Below, piece after piece: positions 34,582 through 44,643 of a stretch of DNA of 64,000 nucleotides. Origin of the DNA: Clostridia bacterium (GTDB lineage: Bacteria; Bacillota; Clostridia; Lachnospirales; Anaerotignaceae); assembly GCA_009929735.1 (NCBI GenBank), contig RZZU01000004.1:49034-113033 (forward strand), in the 5' to 3' direction. The stretch's first letter is position 1. Every line of letters starts with the position of its first letter. The notes under the pieces are model-generated. The model saw only the letters and a program-made list of their open reading frames with translations. It did no database searches and was not told the origin of the DNA. A program made the position numbers and the translations under genes.

Positions 34582-35184
34582 TTATTTGGAGTACAATTCG
34601 ACGATAAATGTTTCTTCAACAGGAACGTCAATCTGTGCTCTTGTGGGTTTTGCCAAAACTGTGCCGTTTAATGCATCATGATTAGCGGACAGCCATTCAG
34701 GAACGATTTTGCCGTCTGTAGCAGCCAAAACGTCTTTATATCTCTGAAGGTTTTTATATTTTTCCTTCACTTCAATTACGTCACCAACCTTAACAATGTA
34801 GGAAGGGATGTCAACGGGTTTGCCGTTTACCGTAATGTGTTTGTGACGAACAATCTGTCTAGCTTCTTTTCTTGTTCTACCGTAGCCAAGACGGAACATT
34901 ACGTTGTCCAATCTCAATTCCAGCAGCATAAGCAGGTTTTCACCAGGGATACCTTCTTTTTTAGCAATTTTTTCTGCCTTCGCATAGTATCCTCTGAACT
35001 GCTTTTCTAAAACGCCGTAGATGAATTTTGCTTTCTGCTTTTCTCTCATCTGAAGGCCGTATTCGCTCATTTTTTTGTTTGTTCTTAAGTTTTGCTTCTT
35101 CGATTTTTTATCAATACCAAGGAAGATGGGATCCAAGTTCAAAGATCTACATCTCTTCAGTACTGGTACTCTATCTCTTGCCAT
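34582..35184 (-). CDS. rpsD: 30S ribosomal protein S4
   Basis: A 200-residue primary 16S-binding assembly protein. The S4 RNA-binding domain reads RLDNVMFRLGYGRTRKEARQIVRHKHITVNGKPV (around residues 92-125). The N-terminal part has a single Cys, so it is the zinc-free form. Between rpsK and rpoA. Preceded by GGAGGTG. Confidence 0.97.
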   Translation of the reverse strand: MARDRVPVLKRCRSLNLDPIFLGIDKKSKKQNLRTNKKMSEYGLQMREKQKAKFIYGVLEKQFRGYYAKAEKIAKKEGIPGENLLMLLELRLDNVMFRLGYGRTRKEARQIVRHKHITVNGKPVDIPSYIVKVGDVIEVKEKYKNLQRYKDVLAATDGKIVPEWLSANHDALNGTVLAKPTRAQIDVPVEETFIVELYSK

Positions 35185-35204
35185 TTATCTACACCTCCTG
35201 ATGA

Positions 35205-35606
35205 TTATACTCTTCTGCGTTTAGGTGGTCTACAACCATTGTGAGGAACGGGTGTTACATCCTTAATCATAGTAACATCCAGACCAGCAGCCTGCAATGC
35301 ACGGATTGCGGCTTCACGACCGGAACCGGGACCCTTTACAAAAACTTCAACAGTCTTCAGACCATAGTCTGTAACAGCCTTTGCAGCTGTATCTGCAGCC
35401 ATCTGTGCTGCATAAGGTGTGGATTTTTTGGAACCTCTGAAGCCCAGCTGACCTGCACTTGCCCAAGAAAGCGCATTGCCAACAGCATCAGTAATTGTAA
35501 CAATAGTATTGTTAAAAGTAGACTGAATGTGAGCCTGGCCACGTTCTACTTTTCTTTTATCACGGCGTCTGCGAGTTGTTGTCTTTTTCACAGTTTTTTT
35601 AGCCAT
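35205..35606 (-). CDS. rpsK: 30S ribosomal protein S11
   Basis: A 133-residue protein of the 30S platform. [37 protein letters not shown], and the C-terminal [17 protein letters not shown] are diagnostic. The N-terminus is strongly basic. Twenty-five bases after rpsM; preceded by GGAGGTTTG. Confidence 0.97.
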   Translation of the reverse strand: MAKKTVKKTTTRRRRDKRKVERGQAHIQSTFNNTIVTITDAVGNALSWASAGQLGFRGSKKSTPYAAQMAADTAAKAVTDYGLKTVEVFVKGPGSGREAAIRALQAAGLDVTMIKDVTPVPHNGCRPPKRRRV

Positions 35607-35630
35607 TATTCAAACCTCCTTTGAAATCAA

Positions 35631-35999
35631 TTATTTCTTCTTATTCGCAACGGTCTTTCTAGGACCTTTTCTGGTTCTTGCGTTTGTCTTCGTTTTCTGT
35701 CCTCTTACGGGCAAGCCTTTTCTGTGGCGAATGCCTCTGTAACAGCCGATTTCAATCAGACGTTTAATGTTGAGCGCAACTTCTCTTCTCAGGTCACCTT
35801 CAACCTTCTGAGATTTGTCAATGACGTCACGAATTTTAGCTACTTCATCGTCAGTTAAGTCTCTTACTCTAGTATTAAGATCCACACCAGCTTCGTTCAA
35901 GATGCGAACTGCACTGGGTTGACCAATGCCATAAACATAAGTCAGACCAACTTCAACGCGTTTTTCTCTTGGTAAGTCTACACCAGCAATACGTGCCAT
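35631..35999 (-). CDS. rpsM: 30S ribosomal protein S13
   Basis: A 122-residue protein of the 30S head that touches 50S and the P-site t[29 protein letters not shown] start, [23 protein letters not shown] core and a basic tail ([16 protein letters not shown]). The spacer of about 220 bases before it to rpmJ is longer than the other gaps in the cluster. Confidence 0.97.
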   Translation of the reverse strand: MARIAGVDLPREKRVEVGLTYVYGIGQPSAVRILNEAGVDLNTRVRDLTDDEVAKIRDVIDKSQKVEGDLRREVALNIKRLIEIGCYRGIRHRKGLPVRGQKTKTNARTRKGPRKTVANKKK

Positions 36000-36217
36000 G
36001 TATACCTTGCACCTCCTATAATTTTCAAATAATCTATAGTTTCATTTAAAATATTTTGCATAAATAAATTGATACCCGTTGGGCATTACAAACAGAGTGA
36101 GCAGCCGTCATCCTGCACGCTGCCTCTGCTATTAATTGTATGCTCCTCCCGGTACATTGACGGATTTATCAAACGCCTCATAAAGGTATTCCCTTTTGAT
36201 AAGCCATATAATATATA

Positions 36218-36331
36218 TCAGCCTTGTTTCTGCTTATGCTTGGGATTTTCACAAATGACCATTACACGACCTTTTCTCTTAATAATTCTGCATTTTTCAC
36301 ACATGGGTTTTACAGATGGTCTTACCTTCAT
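36218..36331 (-). CDS. rpmJ: 50S ribosomal protein L36
   Basis: A 37-residue protein translated here directly from the sequence (start [14 protein letters not shown], end KHKQKQG). Cys11, Cys14, Cys27 and His32 form the zinc site of the C+ type. It lies between infA and rpsM. AAGGAAGGAGCGATCACA precedes the ATG. Confidence 0.96.
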   Translation of the reverse strand: MKVRPSVKPMCEKCRIIKRKGRVMVICENPKHKQKQG

Positions 36332-36347
36332 TGTGATCGCTCCTTCC

Positions 36348-36566
36348 TTATTTCGCTCTCCAGATAATTCTGCCCTTCGTCAGATCATAGGGAGACATTT
36401 CAACTAATACTTTGTCACCCGGTAAAATACGAATAAAGTTCATACGCAATTTTCCGGAAATATGTGCCAGAATCTGATGACCGTTTTCCAGTTCCACCTG
36501 AAACATGGCGTTGGGTAATTTCTCCAGTATGGTTCCTTCTACTTCAATTACGTCGTCTTTTGACAA
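36348..36566 (-). CDS. infA: Translation initiation factor IF-1
   Basis: A 72-residue OB-fold protein that occupies the A site during initiation. [41 protein letters not shown] and [13 protein letters not shown] are the family signatures. Between the KOW gene and rpmJ. AGGAGGTTCTTGGC precedes the ATG. Confidence 0.97.
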   Translation of the reverse strand: MSKDDVIEVEGTILEKLPNAMFQVELENGHQILAHISGKLRMNFIRILPGDKVLVEMSPYDLTKGRIIWRAK

Positions 36567-36579
36567 GCCAAGAACCTCC

Positions 36580-36855
36580 TTAACAATCTGCTGCTTTACT
36601 TTGATAGAACTTTATAGCCTTTCTGATCTCCGCATCCAGAATGAATTCATTCCGTGCGAATTTTTCGGCTATAACCGCATCCATATAATGCGTCGGCTGT
36701 ACATGAATGATTTTTTTACGCTTTGGCTTAGCAAGCTTGCGTGTTTTTCCGTTAACCAGATATAAATATCTGTCCTCAACGGAAAGAATCATCATGGCCT
36801 CTGCCTTATCGTGTCCGCTTTTAGAATATACGATTTGCCCGATTTGATATTCCAA
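36580..36855 (-). CDS. KOW-domain RNA-binding protein
   Basis: A 91-residue basic protein of the type found between map and infA in Firmicutes. The N-terminal KOW-like region ([20 protein letters not shown]) resembles L14e/L27e-like proteins, followed by [15 protein letters not shown]. Function not established; ribosome association is probable from context. I start at TTG 36855, which follows GAGGTGA and overlaps the end of map's trailer; upstream codons lie within map. Confidence 0.85.
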   Translation of the reverse strand: MEYQIGQIVYSKSGHDKAEAMMILSVEDRYLYLVNGKTRKLAKPKRKKIIHVQPTHYMDAVIAEKFARNEFILDAEIRKAIKFYQSKAADC

Positions 36856-36865
36856 CGCAATCACC

Positions 36866-37633
36866 TCAACTTTCCTTTGTCTGTTGCGGTAACGTAAGAA
36901 TTTCAGGTGCACCGTCTGTAATCAGTATGGTATTTTCATAATGTGCTGCATATTTACCATCCTTTGTGACTGCTGTCCAGCCGTCTTTTAAGACACGGAC
37001 ATTCCAATCTCCCATATTTACCATAGGCTCAATTGCCAAAGTCATACCTTTTTGCAGGCGAACGCCTCTGGCTAATGTCTTATAGTTCGGGATTTCTGGC
37101 GGTTCATGCAGCTTTGTACCAATACCATGCCCTACATAAGCACGAACAACGGAAAATCCATGTTCTTCTACGTATTTTTGAATGGCTGAACCTATATCAT
37201 TGAGATGATTACCATTTTTTGCAAAAATTATGCCTTCGAAAAAACTTTGTTTTGTCACCTCAATTAATTTTTTTGCCTCTGGGGAAACCTCACCTATTGC
37301 ATAAGTTCTCGCCATATCTGCATGATAACCGTCTAAGATACATCCCATGTCAACACTCAGGATGTCCCCTTCTTGTAATATTCGCTTGCCGGGAATCCCG
37401 TGCACAACCTCCTCGTTGACCGAGGTGCAAAGTGTTGCGGGAAATCCGCCATAGCCTTTAAAAGAAGGAATCCCCCCATGACTGCGGATATAATCCTCCG
37501 CCAGCTTATCCAGATAGGCAGTCGTCACACCAGGTGCAACTGTTTTTGCAATCAGTGCTTCCACCTTGGCTAAAAGCTCGCCTGCTCTACGCATTTTTCC
37601 AATCTGATTTTCTGTTTTGATCGTGATAGACAT
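36866..37633 (-). CDS. map: Methionine aminopeptidase, type I
   Basis: A 255-residue metalloprotease that removes the start Met from nascent proteins. GYGGFPATLCTSVNEEVVHGIPG (His near 82), LSVDMGC and DGYHADMARTYAIG (two metal Asp), VGHGIGTKLHEPPEIPNY and TLAIEPMV complete the five metal ligands. ATG 37633 follows GGAGAG one base after adk, which fits the adk-map pair. Confidence 0.96.
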   Translation of the reverse strand: MSITIKTENQIGKMRRAGELLAKVEALIAKTVAPGVTTAYLDKLAEDYIRSHGGIPSFKGYGGFPATLCTSVNEEVVHGIPGKRILQEGDILSVDMGCILDGYHADMARTYAIGEVSPEAKKLIEVTKQSFFEGIIFAKNGNHLNDIGSAIQKYVEEHGFSVVRAYVGHGIGTKLHEPPEIPNYKTLARGVRLQKGMTLAIEPMVNMGDWNVRVLKDGWTAVTKDGKYAAHYENTILITDGAPEILTLPQQTKES

Positions 37634-37634
37634 A

Positions 37635-38264
37635 TTATCTCTCCAGACCTTCAATGATTGCCTTTGTAATGTCATCAATTGGAAGTGTACCATCCACTTC
37701 GAATAAAATGCCTTTTTTATCATAAAAAGCAACCAAAGGTTCGCTTTGTTCATGGAATGTTTTAATTCTTGCAAGTCCTGCTTCCGTTGTATCATCTTTG
37801 CGCTGTGTCAGTGCTTCACCGCAAGCATCGCAAACACCTGCAACCTTCGCAGGCAAGAATAATTTATTATAGGTTGCACCGCATTTAGAGCAAGTTTCTC
37901 TTGCTGTCAATCTAGCTAGCATAATCTCGTCGGGTGCATTAATATACGCAACTTTATCCAGAGCTACCATCTCGTCAAGCTTTTCAGCTTGAACCACGGT
38001 ACGAGGGAAACCATCCAAGATAAAACCGTTTTTACAGTCATCCTTCTGAATTCTCTCTTTTACAATAGCAATGATTAATTCATCAGAAACTAAGCCGCCA
38101 GACGCCATAATGCTTTTCGCCTGATTTCCTAGTTCTGTACCTTTTGCAACTTCTTCTCTCAGCATATCGCCCGTAGAAATATGAGCAATGCCATAATGCT
38201 TTACCAAACGTGCTGCCTGTGTACCTTTTCCTGCAGCGGGCGCACCAATGAGAACCAATTTCAT
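37635..38264 (-). CDS. adk: Adenylate kinase
   Basis: A 209-residue enzyme that balances ATP, ADP and AMP. P-loop GAPAAGKGTQAA, STGDMLRE and LDGFPRTVVQAE are conserved. The LID is the long, zinc-binding Gram-positive type, with Cys125, Cys128, Cys145 and Cys148. Start at 38264, since the P-loop then lies at residues 7-15 as in the family; an ATG at 38273 is too close to the ribosome site. Downstream of secY across a perfect palindrome. Confidence 0.95.
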   Translation of the reverse strand: MKLVLIGAPAAGKGTQAARLVKHYGIAHISTGDMLREEVAKGTELGNQAKSIMASGGLVSDELIIAIVKERIQKDDCKNGFILDGFPRTVVQAEKLDEMVALDKVAYINAPDEIMLARLTARETCSKCGATYNKLFLPAKVAGVCDACGEALTQRKDDTTEAGLARIKTFHEQSEPLVAFYDKKGILFEVDGTLPIDDITKAIIEGLER

Positions 38265-38326
38265 AAGAATCATTACCTCTTTTCTTCAGATAGCCCTTCT
38301 CTTTTTAGAACTCCCCGCTCAACCGT

Positions 38327-38350
38327 CGGGAAATGCTTAAGCATTTCCCG
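38327..38350. promoter_or_regulatory. Perfect 24-base palindrome between secY and adk
   Basis: CGGGAAATGC-TTAA-GCATTTCCCG folds into a 10-base-pair hairpin with no T run, so it is not a terminator. It could be a processing or stabilising element or a protein site inside the operon. Confidence 0.5.
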
Positions 38351-38361
38351 GCAAATTGAGA

Positions 38362-39627
38362 TTATTCACTCAAAAAACCTTTGTAGTGGCGCATAAGCAG
38401 CTGGCTTTCCAATGCTTTCACAATGTCCAGCGCAACACCAACAACGATGATTAACGTTGTTCCGCCGAAGCCTACATTAATCTTGAATATCCATTGTAAA
38501 ACAACAGGTGTCATAGCTAAAATTGCATAGCAAATTGCCCCAACTAAGGTAATTCTATTTACAACTCTTGTAATATAAGCACTTGTAGGCTGACCCGGTC
38601 TAATACCGGGAATGAAGCCGCCATTCTTCTTCATATTCATTGCAATTTCGTTTGGATTAATCACAATCGAAGTATAGAAATATGTGAAGAAGATGATAAG
38701 CACAATATACAAACATGCACCAAAGGGGTGTGTCATGTTGAGAACTTCAATAACTTTTGTAAATGTCGGTCCTTTATTTGCAATAAAGTTACCAACTTGC
38801 TGTGGAAACTGCAACAGTGAAATCGCAAAGATAATAGAAATTACACCTGCAATATTCACCTTAATCGGCATTGTTGTGCTGCTTCCACCTGTCTGCTTAT
38901 GTCCTGCCATCTTGGAAGAATATTGCACAGGCAATCTTCTTTCCCCACTGTTTACACATACAATAAAGGCTAATACAATAAGCAAAACTATCATAATCGC
39001 CACAACCTTTGCAATGCCAATGGCACCGGAACCAGAGATTGTGTAATACATACTTGCAATACCTTGAGGCAAGTTTGAAACGATATTGATAAAAATAATC
39101 ATGGAAGAACCATTTCCAATACCTTGTGCTGTAATTTGTTCTGCGAGCCACATTACAAATGTAGAACCGCAAACCAAACAAATTACAGAAGCAGCATAAA
39201 CCAGTGGGCTGTTGGTCAAAAACATATTCTGATAAGTATATGTGAGACCCGCACCCTGGATAAGCGCCAACACAACTGTCAGATATCTGCTGTAAGACTG
39301 AAGTTTTTTACGTCCCTCCGGACCTTCTTTTGAAAGCTGCTCAAACTTTGGAATAGCGATCGTTAACAACTGCATGATAATAGATGCAGTAATATAAGGA
39401 CCGATACCCATGGCAAAAAGGGACCATCCGGAGTTTGCTCCGCCGGCGATTACACTGTACAGTGTACCAATACCGGTTGCTCCCTTTGCTGCGATTACGC
39501 TGGCAGCATCTATACCGGGCAGTGCGATTAATGTACCTAATCTAACAATTGCAAAAATCATCAGAGTGTACAATATTTTGTTTCTAATTTCTTTCGTTCT
39601 CCAGGAATTAACGAAAATCTTAAACAT
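38362..39627 (-). CDS. secY: Protein translocase subunit SecY
   Basis: A 421-residue, ten-helix channel of the Sec translocon. FVNSWRTKEIRNKILYTLMI at the N-terminus, the plug region IGTLYSVIAGGANSGWSLFAMGIGPYITASIIMQLL (given here for position; residues 51-86), and late GGSSTTMPIKVNIAGVI and GFIPGIRPGQPT loops are diagnostic. Start overlaps the rplO stop by one base (TAATG), giving coupling. Partner SecE is not in this window. Confidence 0.97.
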   Translation of the reverse strand: MFKIFVNSWRTKEIRNKILYTLMIFAIVRLGTLIALPGIDAASVIAAKGATGIGTLYSVIAGGANSGWSLFAMGIGPYITASIIMQLLTIAIPKFEQLSKEGPEGRKKLQSYSRYLTVVLALIQGAGLTYTYQNMFLTNSPLVYAASVICLVCGSTFVMWLAEQITAQGIGNGSSMIIFINIVSNLPQGIASMYYTISGSGAIGIAKVVAIMIVLLIVLAFIVCVNSGERRLPVQYSSKMAGHKQTGGSSTTMPIKVNIAGVISIIFAISLLQFPQQVGNFIANKGPTFTKVIEVLNMTHPFGACLYIVLIIFFTYFYTSIVINPNEIAMNMKKNGGFIPGIRPGQPTSAYITRVVNRITLVGAICYAILAMTPVVLQWIFKINVGFGGTTLIIVVGVALDIVKALESQLLMRHYKGFLSE

Positions 39628-40067
39628 TAAATCACCTCTGCTTTTCCGCCGGCTGCTTCAATCTTTTCAAGCGCAGTTTTACTAAACTGGTGTACTCTGA
39701 TTGTAAGTTTTCTTTCAAGCTCTCCCTCTCCGAGAATTTTAACGCCATCTCTAGGATTGCTGATTAAGCCAACGGCTTTTAAAGCATTGATATCAATCAC
39801 TGCATCGTTTTCAAACACGTTTAACATACATACATTAATTGAAACGATTTCTTTACTATTTCTGCAAGTGAAGCCTCTTTTAGGAAGTCTTCTGTATAAA
39901 GGCATCTGACCGCCTTCAAAACCGCACTTCCCGCCGGAACCGGAACGCTGACCCTGACCTTTATGGCCTCTGCCTGCTGTTTTACCGTTGCCTGTTGCAT
40001 GACCTCTACCTCGTCTCCAACTTTTTTCTTTGGAGCCTTCTGCAGGTCTCAATTCGCATAAGTTCAT
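39627..40067 (-). CDS. rplO: 50S ribosomal protein L15
   Basis: A 146-residue 50S assembly protein. The glycine- and arginine-rich start (RRGRGHATGNGKTAGRGHKGQ), GFEGGQMPLYRRLPKRGF and the C-terminal VHQFSKTALEKIEAAGG are diagnostic. One base overlap with secY. Confidence 0.97.
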   Translation of the reverse strand: MNLCELRPAEGSKEKSWRRGRGHATGNGKTAGRGHKGQGQRSGSGGKCGFEGGQMPLYRRLPKRGFTCRNSKEIVSINVCMLNVFENDAVIDINALKAVGLISNPRDGVKILGEGELERKLTIRVHQFSKTALEKIEAAGGKAEVI

Positions 40068-40084
40068 TTTGGCACCTCCTCAAA

Positions 40085-40270
40085 TCAAATTTCTTCAACT
40101 TTGACAAGGTGGCTAATCTGATGGATCATACCTCTGATAGCCGCATTGTCCTGCTGAACGACACTGCTGTTCGTCTTTTTCAGTCCCAAAGCCTGAACTG
40201 TTTTTTTATGTTTCGGAATTGCTCCGATTGTAGATTTCACTAATGTGATTTTAATTTCAGCCACTGCCAA
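40085..40270 (-). CDS. rpmD: 50S ribosomal protein L30
   Basis: A 61-residue protein ([21 protein letters not shown], then [15 protein letters not shown]). Present between rpsE and rplO as in most Firmicutes. Start preceded by AGGAGGAATTGGC. Confidence 0.96.
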   Translation of the reverse strand: MAVAEIKITLVKSTIGAIPKHKKTVQALGLKKTNSSVVQQDNAAIRGMIHQISHLVKVEEI

Positions 40271-40277
40271 TTCCTCC

Positions 40278-40781
40278 TTAACCTAAGAGTTCTTCAACAG
40301 TAATGCCACGCAGCTTTGCAACAGCTTCAGGGGTTGTCGCTCTGGACAGACCTTCAACAGTTGCGCTTACAACGTTGCGCTTATTATTGGAACCCAAGGA
40401 TTTTGTTCTGATATTGCGAATGCCAGCTAATTCCAGCACTGCACGAGCAGGGCCACCGGCGATAACACCAGTACCATCAGCAGCGGGCATCATTAATACG
40501 CTCGCACTGCCAAATGCACCCTTTACATCATGATAGATGCTGTCAACATCATTTCTTTCAACTTTAATGATGTTTTTCATTGCATCTTCTTTGCCTTTAC
40601 GGATCGCATCGGGAATTTCAGCCGCTTTGCCCATACCGCAGCCAACGTGGCCATTGCCATCGCCAACCACAACCAGAGCAGCAAATCTGAATGTACGACC
40701 ACCTTTAACAACCTTTGTTACACGGTTGATAGTTACTACTTTATCTTTCAGATCTAAAGTGCTTGGATCGATTCTTTTCAA
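40278..40781 (-). CDS. rpsE: 30S ribosomal protein S5
   Basis: A 167-residue 30S body protein affecting decoding fidelity. [39 protein letters not shown] and [13 protein letters not shown] are the signatures. Overlaps nothing; eight bases before rpmD. GGAAGGTAAGTTG precedes the ATG. Confidence 0.97.
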   Translation of the reverse strand: MKRIDPSTLDLKDKVVTINRVTKVVKGGRTFRFAALVVVGDGNGHVGCGMGKAAEIPDAIRKGKEDAMKNIIKVERNDVDSIYHDVKGAFGSASVLMMPAADGTGVIAGGPARAVLELAGIRNIRTKSLGSNNKRNVVSATVEGLSRATTPEAVAKLRGITVEELLG

Positions 40782-40799
40782 CTTACCTTCCTCCTTGCC

Positions 40800-41168
40800 T
40801 TAGAAATTTAGTCCGGCTTCTCTTGCTGCATCCGCCAGAGCTTTTACTTTACCATGGTAAATGAAACCGCCTCTGTCAAAAACAACGTCGGTAATGCCTT
40901 TTTCAACTGCTCTCTTAGCAATTACTTCACCTACAACAGCTGCTGCTGCAACAGTGGAAGTAAATTCTACCTTGCTTGCAACTTCAGATTCCATTGTGGA
41001 AGCTGCAGCCAGGGTGTGATGCGTAACATCATCAATAATCTGTGCATACATATGCTTGTTGGATCTGAACACTGCAAGTCTAGGTCTTAAACCAGTACCC
41101 TCCACTTGATTGCGGATTCTGTAGTGTCTTTTCACACGAGCAACAGCACGAGATGACTTTCTAATCAT
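40800..41168 (-). CDS. rplR: 50S ribosomal protein L18
   Basis: A 122-residue 5S rRNA-binding protein. [33 protein letters not shown] at the N-terminal part (in text form, residues 15-47), [27 protein letters not shown] at the end. It binds 5S RNA with L5. Confidence 0.97.
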   Translation of the reverse strand: MIRKSSRAVARVKRHYRIRNQVEGTGLRPRLAVFRSNKHMYAQIIDDVTHHTLAAASTMESEVASKVEFTSTVAAAAVVGEVIAKRAVEKGITDVVFDRGGFIYHGKVKALADAAREAGLNF

Positions 41169-41236
41169 AGTATTTCACTCCGTTTCTCAAAATCAGTCAC
41201 TTTCCGATATAAATACCTCAAGCCACCAAGGGTCGA

Positions 41237-41779
41237 TTATTTCTTACCGGTCTTACCAACTTTACGTCTAATCTTTTCGTCAGAGTATTTAATACCTTTG
41301 CCTTTATAAGGTTCGGGGGGACGTTTGGTTCTGATTTCAGCCGCAAACTGTCCAACTTTTTCTTTGTCAATACCCTTAACAGTAATTTTATTTGTACCTT
41401 CAACAATCGTTTCGATGCCTTCAGGATCTTCCATCTCAACGGGATGGGAATATCCTAAAGTCAGTGTCAACTTTTTGCCGGCTTTTGCTGCTCTGTAACC
41501 AACACCGTTGATTTCCAAGTTTTTAGCGTAGCCCTGTGTTACACCGACTACCATATTGAAGATCAATGTTCTTGTTAAGCCGTGTAATGCTTTATGCTTT
41601 TTCAGATCGCTGGGTCTTGTAACGACGATCTGACCATCTTCCATTGCGATATGCATGTCAGGGGACAATTTTCTTTCAAGTGTACCCATAGGGCCCTTCA
41701 CTGTGAGCAGATTGCCTTCGCCGAGTTTAATTTCAACGCCAGCAGGTACTGCAACAGGGAGTTTACCAATTCTTGACAT
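41237..41779 (-). CDS. rplF: 50S ribosomal protein L6
   Basis: A 180-residue two-domain protein near the GTPase centre. [16 protein letters not shown] start, [18 protein letters not shown] (about 79-96) and the tail [17 protein letters not shown] are diagnostic. ATG 41779 is chosen, nine bases after AGGAGG; a GTG three codons upstream sits on the ribosome site. Confidence 0.97.
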   Translation of the reverse strand: MSRIGKLPVAVPAGVEIKLGEGNLLTVKGPMGTLERKLSPDMHIAMEDGQIVVTRPSDLKKHKALHGLTRTLIFNMVVGVTQGYAKNLEINGVGYRAAKAGKKLTLTLGYSHPVEMEDPEGIETIVEGTNKITVKGIDKEKVGQFAAEIRTKRPPEPYKGKGIKYSDEKIRRKVGKTGKK

Positions 41780-41808
41780 GGTCTGCACCTCCTATTTTTC
41801 TTTAATTG

Positions 41809-42210
41809 TTACCAGATAAAAGCGATAACTTCGCCGCCTACGCCAACATTTCTCGCTTCTTTGTCTGTCATCAAGCCTTGGCTTGTGGAAATGATAGCAA
41901 TACCCAATCCACCCAAAACCTTAGGCAGTTCTTCTTTGTTTGCAAAAACTCTAAGGCCGGGTTTGGAAATTCTTTTCAAACCTGTAATAACCTTATGATT
42001 TTTGTCAACACCATATTTCAAGCTAACACGAATTGTGGATTTAACGCCATCTTCAATTACTTCGTAGCCCTTTACATAACCTTCTGATGTTAAAATATCA
42101 GCAATTGCTCTCTTCATCTTGGAAGAAGGAACATCTACTGTATCGTGTTTTGCTGTGTTACCGTTTCTGATTCTTGTCAGCATATCTGCGATAGGGTCGC
42201 TCATTGACAT
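41809..42210 (-). CDS. rpsH: 30S ribosomal protein S8
   Basis: A 133-residue primary binder of 16S central domain; in other bacteria it also represses the spc operon. [14 protein letters not shown] start, [14 protein letters not shown] and the C-terminal [20 protein letters not shown] are diagnostic. AAAGGAGG lies before the ATG at 42210. Confidence 0.97.
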   Translation of the reverse strand: MSMSDPIADMLTRIRNGNTAKHDTVDVPSSKMKRAIADILTSEGYVKGYEVIEDGVKSTIRVSLKYGVDKNHKVITGLKRISKPGLRVFANKEELPKVLGGLGIAIISTSQGLMTDKEARNVGVGGEVIAFIW

Positions 42211-42229
42211 TTGAATTCCTCCTTTCTGT

Positions 42230-42415
42230 TTACCAGCTTGCTTTCTTTACGCCGGGAATCTGACCTTTATATGCCAATTCACGGAAGCAAATACGGCAGA
42301 TTCCATATTTTCTAAGCACAGAGTGGGGTCTGCCACAAATTCTGCAGCGTGTGTAAGCTCTTGTGGAGAACTTAGGGGTTCTCTGTTGCTTTACGATCAT
42401 AGATCTTTTAGCCAT
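42230..42415 (-). CDS. rpsN: 30S ribosomal protein S14, zinc type
   Basis: A 61-residue S14 of the type Z form. Cys24, Cys27, Cys40 and Cys43 (TRCRICGRP...YGICRICF) bind zinc. The zinc form sits in the spc operon, as usual in Gram-positives; a zinc-free paralogue would be elsewhere if present. Confidence 0.96.
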   Translation of the reverse strand: MAKRSMIVKQQRTPKFSTRAYTRCRICGRPHSVLRKYGICRICFRELAYKGQIPGVKKASW

Positions 42416-42430
42416 TTCTGTCCCTCCCTT

Positions 42431-42970
42431 TTATTTTGCGAATGGCATACCAAATAATCTAAGCAATTCTCTTGCTTCTTCATCCGTCTTTGCCGTTGTA
42501 ACAAATACAATGTCCATACCTCTGATTTTATCAATTTTATCGTACTCGATTTCAGGGAAAATCAGCTGTTCTTTGATACCCATTGTATAATTTCCTCTGC
42601 CGTCAAAGCTGTTTGCCTTAACACCACGGAAGTCACGCACACGAGGAAGCGCAATGTTGATCAATCTGTCAGCGAACTCGTACATTCTGTTGCCTCTAAG
42701 TGTAGCCTTGCAGCCAATGTTCATGCCTTCACGAAGCTTAAAAGCCGCGATGGACTTTTTCGCCTTAGTCACAACAGGCTTCTGTCCGGCGATAATTGTC
42801 ATATCTTTGACAGCACCGTCCAAAATTTTAGCATTTTCTTTTGCTTCGCCAACGCCCATGTTGATAATGATTTTTTCCAGCTTAGGCACAGCCAGCTTGT
42901 TTGTATATGAAAACTTCTTTGTCATTTCGGGAATAACTTCCGCTTCATAAAAATCTCTTAATCTGCTCAT
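42431..42970 (-). CDS. rplE: 50S ribosomal protein L5
   Basis: A 179-residue 5S rRNA-binding protein contacting P-site t[16 protein letters not shown] (about 30-42), [23 protein letters not shown] and [19 protein letters not shown] are diagnostic. Between rplX and rpsN. Confidence 0.97.
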   Translation of the reverse strand: MSRLRDFYEAEVIPEMTKKFSYTNKLAVPKLEKIIINMGVGEAKENAKILDGAVKDMTIIAGQKPVVTKAKKSIAAFKLREGMNIGCKATLRGNRMYEFADRLINIALPRVRDFRGVKANSFDGRGNYTMGIKEQLIFPEIEYDKIDKIRGMDIVFVTTAKTDEEARELLRLFGMPFAK

Positions 42971-42991
42971 TGTTTACCTCCTTTCCAAGGA

Positions 42992-43303
42992 TCAGTCGAT
43001 AACTTCGCCTGTCTTTTTCGCAATTCTTACTTTTTTGCCGTCTTTAATCATAGCACCAAGACGTGTTGCCTTGCCATTGTGCAGATACATTACGTTAGAA
43101 GCATGAATAAAGCTTTCTCTTTTGATGATACCGCCCTGCTGATCTTTTGCATTGGGCTTTGTATGCTTTGCAATCATGTTAACGCCTTCCACAAGAACTC
43201 TGTTGTTCTTTTTATCTACAGAAAGGATCTTGCCTTGCTTGCCTTTATCTTTGCCTGTAATTATAACGACTTTATCGCCGCTTTTCAATTTCAAGTTAGC
43301 CAC
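42992..43303 (-). CDS. rplX: 50S ribosomal protein L24
   Basis: A 103-residue assembly initiator with an N-terminal KOW motif (LKSGDKVVIITGKDKGKQGKIL), VEGVNMIAKHTKPN, and GGIIKRESFIHASNVM. Between rplN and rplE. Confidence 0.97.
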   Translation of the reverse strand: MANLKLKSGDKVVIITGKDKGKQGKILSVDKKNNRVLVEGVNMIAKHTKPNAKDQQGGIIKRESFIHASNVMYLHNGKATRLGAMIKDGKKVRIAKKTGEVID

Positions 43304-43316
43304 CTAGCACACCTCC

Positions 43317-43685
43317 TTATAATACTTCAGGTGCCAAAGAAAGAATCTTCATAAACTGTTTTTCTCTCAATTCTCTGGCAACGGGTCCAAAAATACGTGT
43401 ACCTTTGGGGTTTTTGTCTTCTTTAATGATTACTGCTGCATTTTCGTCAAACTTAATATAACTTCCGTCTGCTCTGCTTACAGGGTGAACTGTTCTAACC
43501 ACAACAGCCTTAACAACGTCACCTTTCTTCACAACGCCACCGGGTGTTGCGTCTTTAACTGCAGCAACGATGATGTCGCCTACGCCTGCGTATCTTCTTG
43601 TAGAGCCGCCCAGCACTCTAATACAAAGGAGTTCTTTTGCTCCGGAATTATCTGCTACTTTTAATCTGGTTTCCTGTTGAACCAT
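43317..43685 (-). CDS. rplN: 50S ribosomal protein L14
   Basis: A 122-residue protein at the 30S interface, where RsfS binds. [27 protein letters not shown] start, [15 protein letters not shown] and [23 protein letters not shown] end. Standard length. Confidence 0.97.
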   Translation of the reverse strand: MVQQETRLKVADNSGAKELLCIRVLGGSTRRYAGVGDIIVAAVKDATPGGVVKKGDVVKAVVVRTVHPVSRADGSYIKFDENAAVIIKEDKNPKGTRIFGPVARELREKQFMKILSLAPEVL

Positions 43686-43710
43686 GTGATTGCCTCCTCT
43701 CCAAAAAGGA

Positions 43711-43968
43711 TTATTTTGCTTTTTCGATGATGCTTACAAGTCTCCATCTTTTGTCCTTAGACAAAGGTCTGGTTTCCATAACCTTTACACGGTCGCCGAT
43801 GCCGCATTCATTGTTTTCGTCATGCGCCTTCAGCTTGTAAGTTCTATTTATAATCTTACCATACAAAGGATGTTTTACTTTATCTTCCACAGCAACAACG
43901 ATTGTCTTGTCCATCTTGTCGCTGACTACTTTACCAATTCTGGTTTTACGAAGATTTCTTTCTTCCAC
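43711..43968 (-). CDS. rpsQ: 30S ribosomal protein S17
   Basis: An 85-residue OB-fold protein. [26 protein letters not shown] and [20 protein letters not shown] are the signatures. I start at GTG 43968, which follows AAAGGAGG; upstream in-frame ATG at 43986 lies on that ribosome site. Confidence 0.95.
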   Translation of the reverse strand: MEERNLRKTRIGKVVSDKMDKTIVVAVEDKVKHPLYGKIINRTYKLKAHDENNECGIGDRVKVMETRPLSKDKRWRLVSIIEKAK

Positions 43969-43997
43969 GATGAGTCCTCCTTTCATAGACGGGATTA

Positions 43998-44207
43998 TTA
44001 TTCTGCTGCTCTAGCTTTTTGTGTAATCACTGTCTGGATTCTTGCAATGTTCTTACGAACTTCCTTAATTCTTGCTGTATTATCCAACTGGTTCGTTGCG
44101 TTTTGGAATCTCAGGTTGAATAATTCTTTTTTAGCAGAAACAAGGTCCCTCTGTAATTCATCTGCAGTCTTACCCATCACTTCGTTTACATAACCTTTTG
44201 TTTTCAC
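43998..44207 (-). CDS. rpmC: 50S ribosomal protein L29
   Basis: A 69-residue protein next to the exit tunnel, where SRP and trigger factor dock. [20 protein letters not shown] and [16 protein letters not shown] are diagnostic. Start is GTG, overlapping the rplP stop by four bases (GTGA). Confidence 0.96.
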   Translation of the reverse strand: MKTKGYVNEVMGKTADELQRDLVSAKKELFNLRFQNATNQLDNTARIKEVRKNIARIQTVITQKARAAE

Positions 44208-44641
44208 TGCTGATCACCTGCCATTTCTAACGCCTCTGCCTTGGAAACAATTTTACATTTAATGGGAAGCTTGTGAACTGCCAATCTCAATGCTTCTCTT
44301 GCTGTTTCTTCTGCAACGCCGCCGATTTCAAACATTACTCTGCCGGGTTTTACTACTGCTACCCAGAATTCAGGCGCACCTTTACCGGAACCCATACGAG
44401 TACCGATAGGCTTTGCGGATACAGGCTTGTCGGGGAACACTTTAATCCAAACGTCACCGCCACGCTTAATATATCTCGTCATAGCAATACGGGCTGCTTC
44501 AATCTGGTTCGCTGTAATCCAGCTTGGCTCCATAGCCATAATACCAAATTCACCGTATGTTACTTTATTGCCTCTGTGCGCTCTGCCCTTCATGGAGCCT
44601 CTTTGCTGCTTACGATATTTCACTCTTTTAGGCATTAACAT
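44204..44641 (-). CDS. rplP: 50S ribosomal protein L16
   Basis: A 145-residue protein near the peptidyl transferase centre. [21 protein letters not shown] start, [42 protein letters not shown]. The ATG at 44641 rather than the one two codons later is chosen for distance from the GGAGG inside rpsC. Confidence 0.97.
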   Translation of the reverse strand: MLMPKRVKYRKQQRGSMKGRAHRGNKVTYGEFGIMAMEPSWITANQIEAARIAMTRYIKRGGDVWIKVFPDKPVSAKPIGTRMGSGKGAPEFWVAVVKPGRVMFEIGGVAEETAREALRLAVHKLPIKCKIVSKAEALEMAGDQQ

Positions 44642-44643
44642 AA

